Shown: positions 24,769 to 25,609 of the stretch, one piece after another
How positions within the stretch are numbered: the first letter of the stretch is position 1
Layout of the letters: each line of letters opens with the position of its first letter
Assembly (NCBI GenBank): GCA_040881995.1
Contig: JBBECD010000128.1
Coordinates: 1-25,609 of the forward strand
DNA length: 25,609 bases
Source of the DNA: JAQCEJ01 sp040881995
GTDB lineage: Bacteria; Planctomycetota; Planctomycetia; Planctomycetales; Planctomycetaceae
Direction: 5' to 3'
The notes under the pieces: generated by a model
Seen by the model: only the letters and a program-made list of their open reading frames with translations
Database searches by the model: none
Told to the model about the DNA's origin: nothing
Made by a program: the position numbers and the translations under genes

Positions 24769-25503
24769 CTCCGCTGGCGGCGTGGCGACGGGCAGGCTGA
24801 TGACGAACCGCGTTCCCTTGCCGAGTTCGCTTTCACACGTGATCGTCCCCTGGTGCGCCTCGACGATTTTGCGGACGGTGGGCAGGCCTAATCCGCTGCC
24901 GTCCTGCTTGGTCGAAAAGTAGACCTGGAAGATGCGGGCGAGCGTCGCGGGGCTCATCCCCATACCGCTGTCGATGATTTCGAGGTCGACGCGACCCCCT
25001 TTGCAGTTGGTCTGCAGTTCGAGCCGCCCCCGTTTGGGCATCGCCTGCTGGGCGTTGAGAGCCAGATTCATCAGCACCTGCCGCATCAGCGACGGGTCGA
25101 TCAGCACGGGGGGCAGATCGGCGGCGAGATGCGGGCTGATTTCGATCTGTTGATCCTGTGCCTGCGGCCGATAAAACTCGATAAATTCTTCGACGAACCG
25201 GCTGAGATCGGTCGGTTCCTTCTCCAGTTCCCCGGCGCGGGCGAATTGCAGGAAGGCGTTAAGAATGTCGTTGAGATGCTGGCATTCCTTCTGCACGGTC
25301 TGCAGTTTCCCGCAGATCCGCCGATCCTTCGGAGAATCGCTCCCTTCGAATTCTTCGAGCAGCAATTCGAGATTCAGTCCGATGGTCGAGAGCGGATTGC
25401 GAATCTCATGAGCCAAACCGCCGGCGAGCGTCGCAATTTCGGTGTATTGCGTCTGCAATCGCTGGCGTTCGTCGTCTCGTTTCGACGCCGGTGTGACGGA
25501 CAT
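24736..25503 (-). CDS. soluble sensor histidine kinase
   Basis: A 255-residue protein without signal peptide, membrane helix or separate sensor domain. It has an H-box GGLAHEIRNPLS (28-39, His32), a helical dimerisation region to about 100, an N-box MNLALNAQQAM (145-155), a G1 box DSGMGM (178-183), and a G2 box GSGLGLPTV (202-210). All catalytic parts are present, so it should autophosphorylate. The C-terminal residues 246-255 (NVECRNPNVE) are encoded by an inverted-repeat arm, so they are probably an acquired tail. No ribosome-binding site is clear before the ATG. No response regulator is adjacent in this window; it may lie beyond 25609 or elsewhere. Confidence 0.87.
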   Translation of the reverse strand: MSVTPASKRDDERQRLQTQYTEIATLAGGLAHEIRNPLSTIGLNLELLLEEFEGSDSPKDRRICGKLQTVQKECQHLNDILNAFLQFARAGELEKEPTDLSRFVEEFIEFYRPQAQDQQIEISPHLAADLPPVLIDPSLMRQVLMNLALNAQQAMPKRGRLELQTNCKGGRVDLEIIDSGMGMSPATLARIFQVYFSTKQDGSGLGLPTVRKIVEAHQGTITCESELGKGTRFVISLPVATPPAENVECRNPNVE

Positions 25504-25554
25504 GCGGCACCAAAGGCACGTTTCCCAGCCTCAAAAGGGCTTTCTGCTCTTACT

Positions 25555-25601
25555 CCCTCTCCCTTCGGCTGCACTTTACGAGAAAGTTTTGAGAAAGAGG
25601 G
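25555..25601. repeat. inverted repeat upstream of histidine kinase gene
   Basis: CCCTCT (25555-25560) is complementary to AGAGGG (25596-25601), with an inner ACTTT / AAAGT pair. The run up to the window end (GAGGGCTTGTGAA) resembles the GAGGGTTTGAA at 29-39 near the window start, so both may be members of one genomic repeat family. Confidence 0.45.
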
Positions 25602-25609
25602 CTTGTGAA

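Overview
The window looks like chromosomal DNA from a planctomycete (Planctomycetota). The lineage is inferred from gene content: a Ser/Thr kinase fused to a 3-keto-disaccharide-hydrolase-like (DUF1080) domain, an FloA/NfeD pair, a secreted gluzincin-like protein, an SUMF1-domain protein with a large unknown N-terminal half, an FHA protein, a CaMKII-association-domain protein, and many short palindromic repeats between genes. No rRNA, tRNA, CRISPR array, complete insertion sequence or phage gene was seen. Start codons were chosen by ribosome-binding sites and signal peptides, so several genes begin inside longer open frames.

Layout. 1-574 is gene-free and full of inverted repeats. 575-5212 carries three minus-strand genes for exported proteins: an HExxH protein, a small Cys/Asp-rich protein with its own terminator, and an M28 aminopeptidase with two PDZ domains. 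5397-8116 is a plus-strand pair, a redoxin-like lipoprotein translationally coupled (ATGA) to a membrane Ser/Thr kinase. 8219-11056 holds nfeD-like, floA and a one-TM protein with a long tail. 11168-13691 holds a GT4-type glycosyltransferase and a CinA-like protein, both with changed key residues. 13766-18387 is a probable minus-strand operon read in the order 155-residue protein, SUMF1-domain protein, KDPG aldolase, Tat-exported aldo/keto reductase. 18785-22633 runs on the plus strand: SHOCT-like membrane protein, clpX (with a clear terminator), FHA protein, CaMKII-AD/NTF2-like protein and a degenerate receiver. 23047-24564 is a membrane-anchored coiled-coil protein. A soluble histidine kinase (24736-25503) converges on it.

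How it may work together. The most coherent theme is envelope organisation and protein quality control (FloA/NfeD, M28-PDZ peptidase, ClpX) together with phospho-signalling (Ser/Thr kinase, FHA, CaMKII-AD, pseudo-receiver, histidine kinase). The most distinctive DNA-level signals are: an 82-83 bp palindromic repeat present three times, two copies of which flank the gene after floA; a 79-bp cruciform-like element; a 140-bp inverted-repeat element whose arm encodes exactly the last 10 residues and stop codon of the histidine kinase; and a 91-bp inverted repeat in a gene-free gap. No complete new defence or mobile system was identified.
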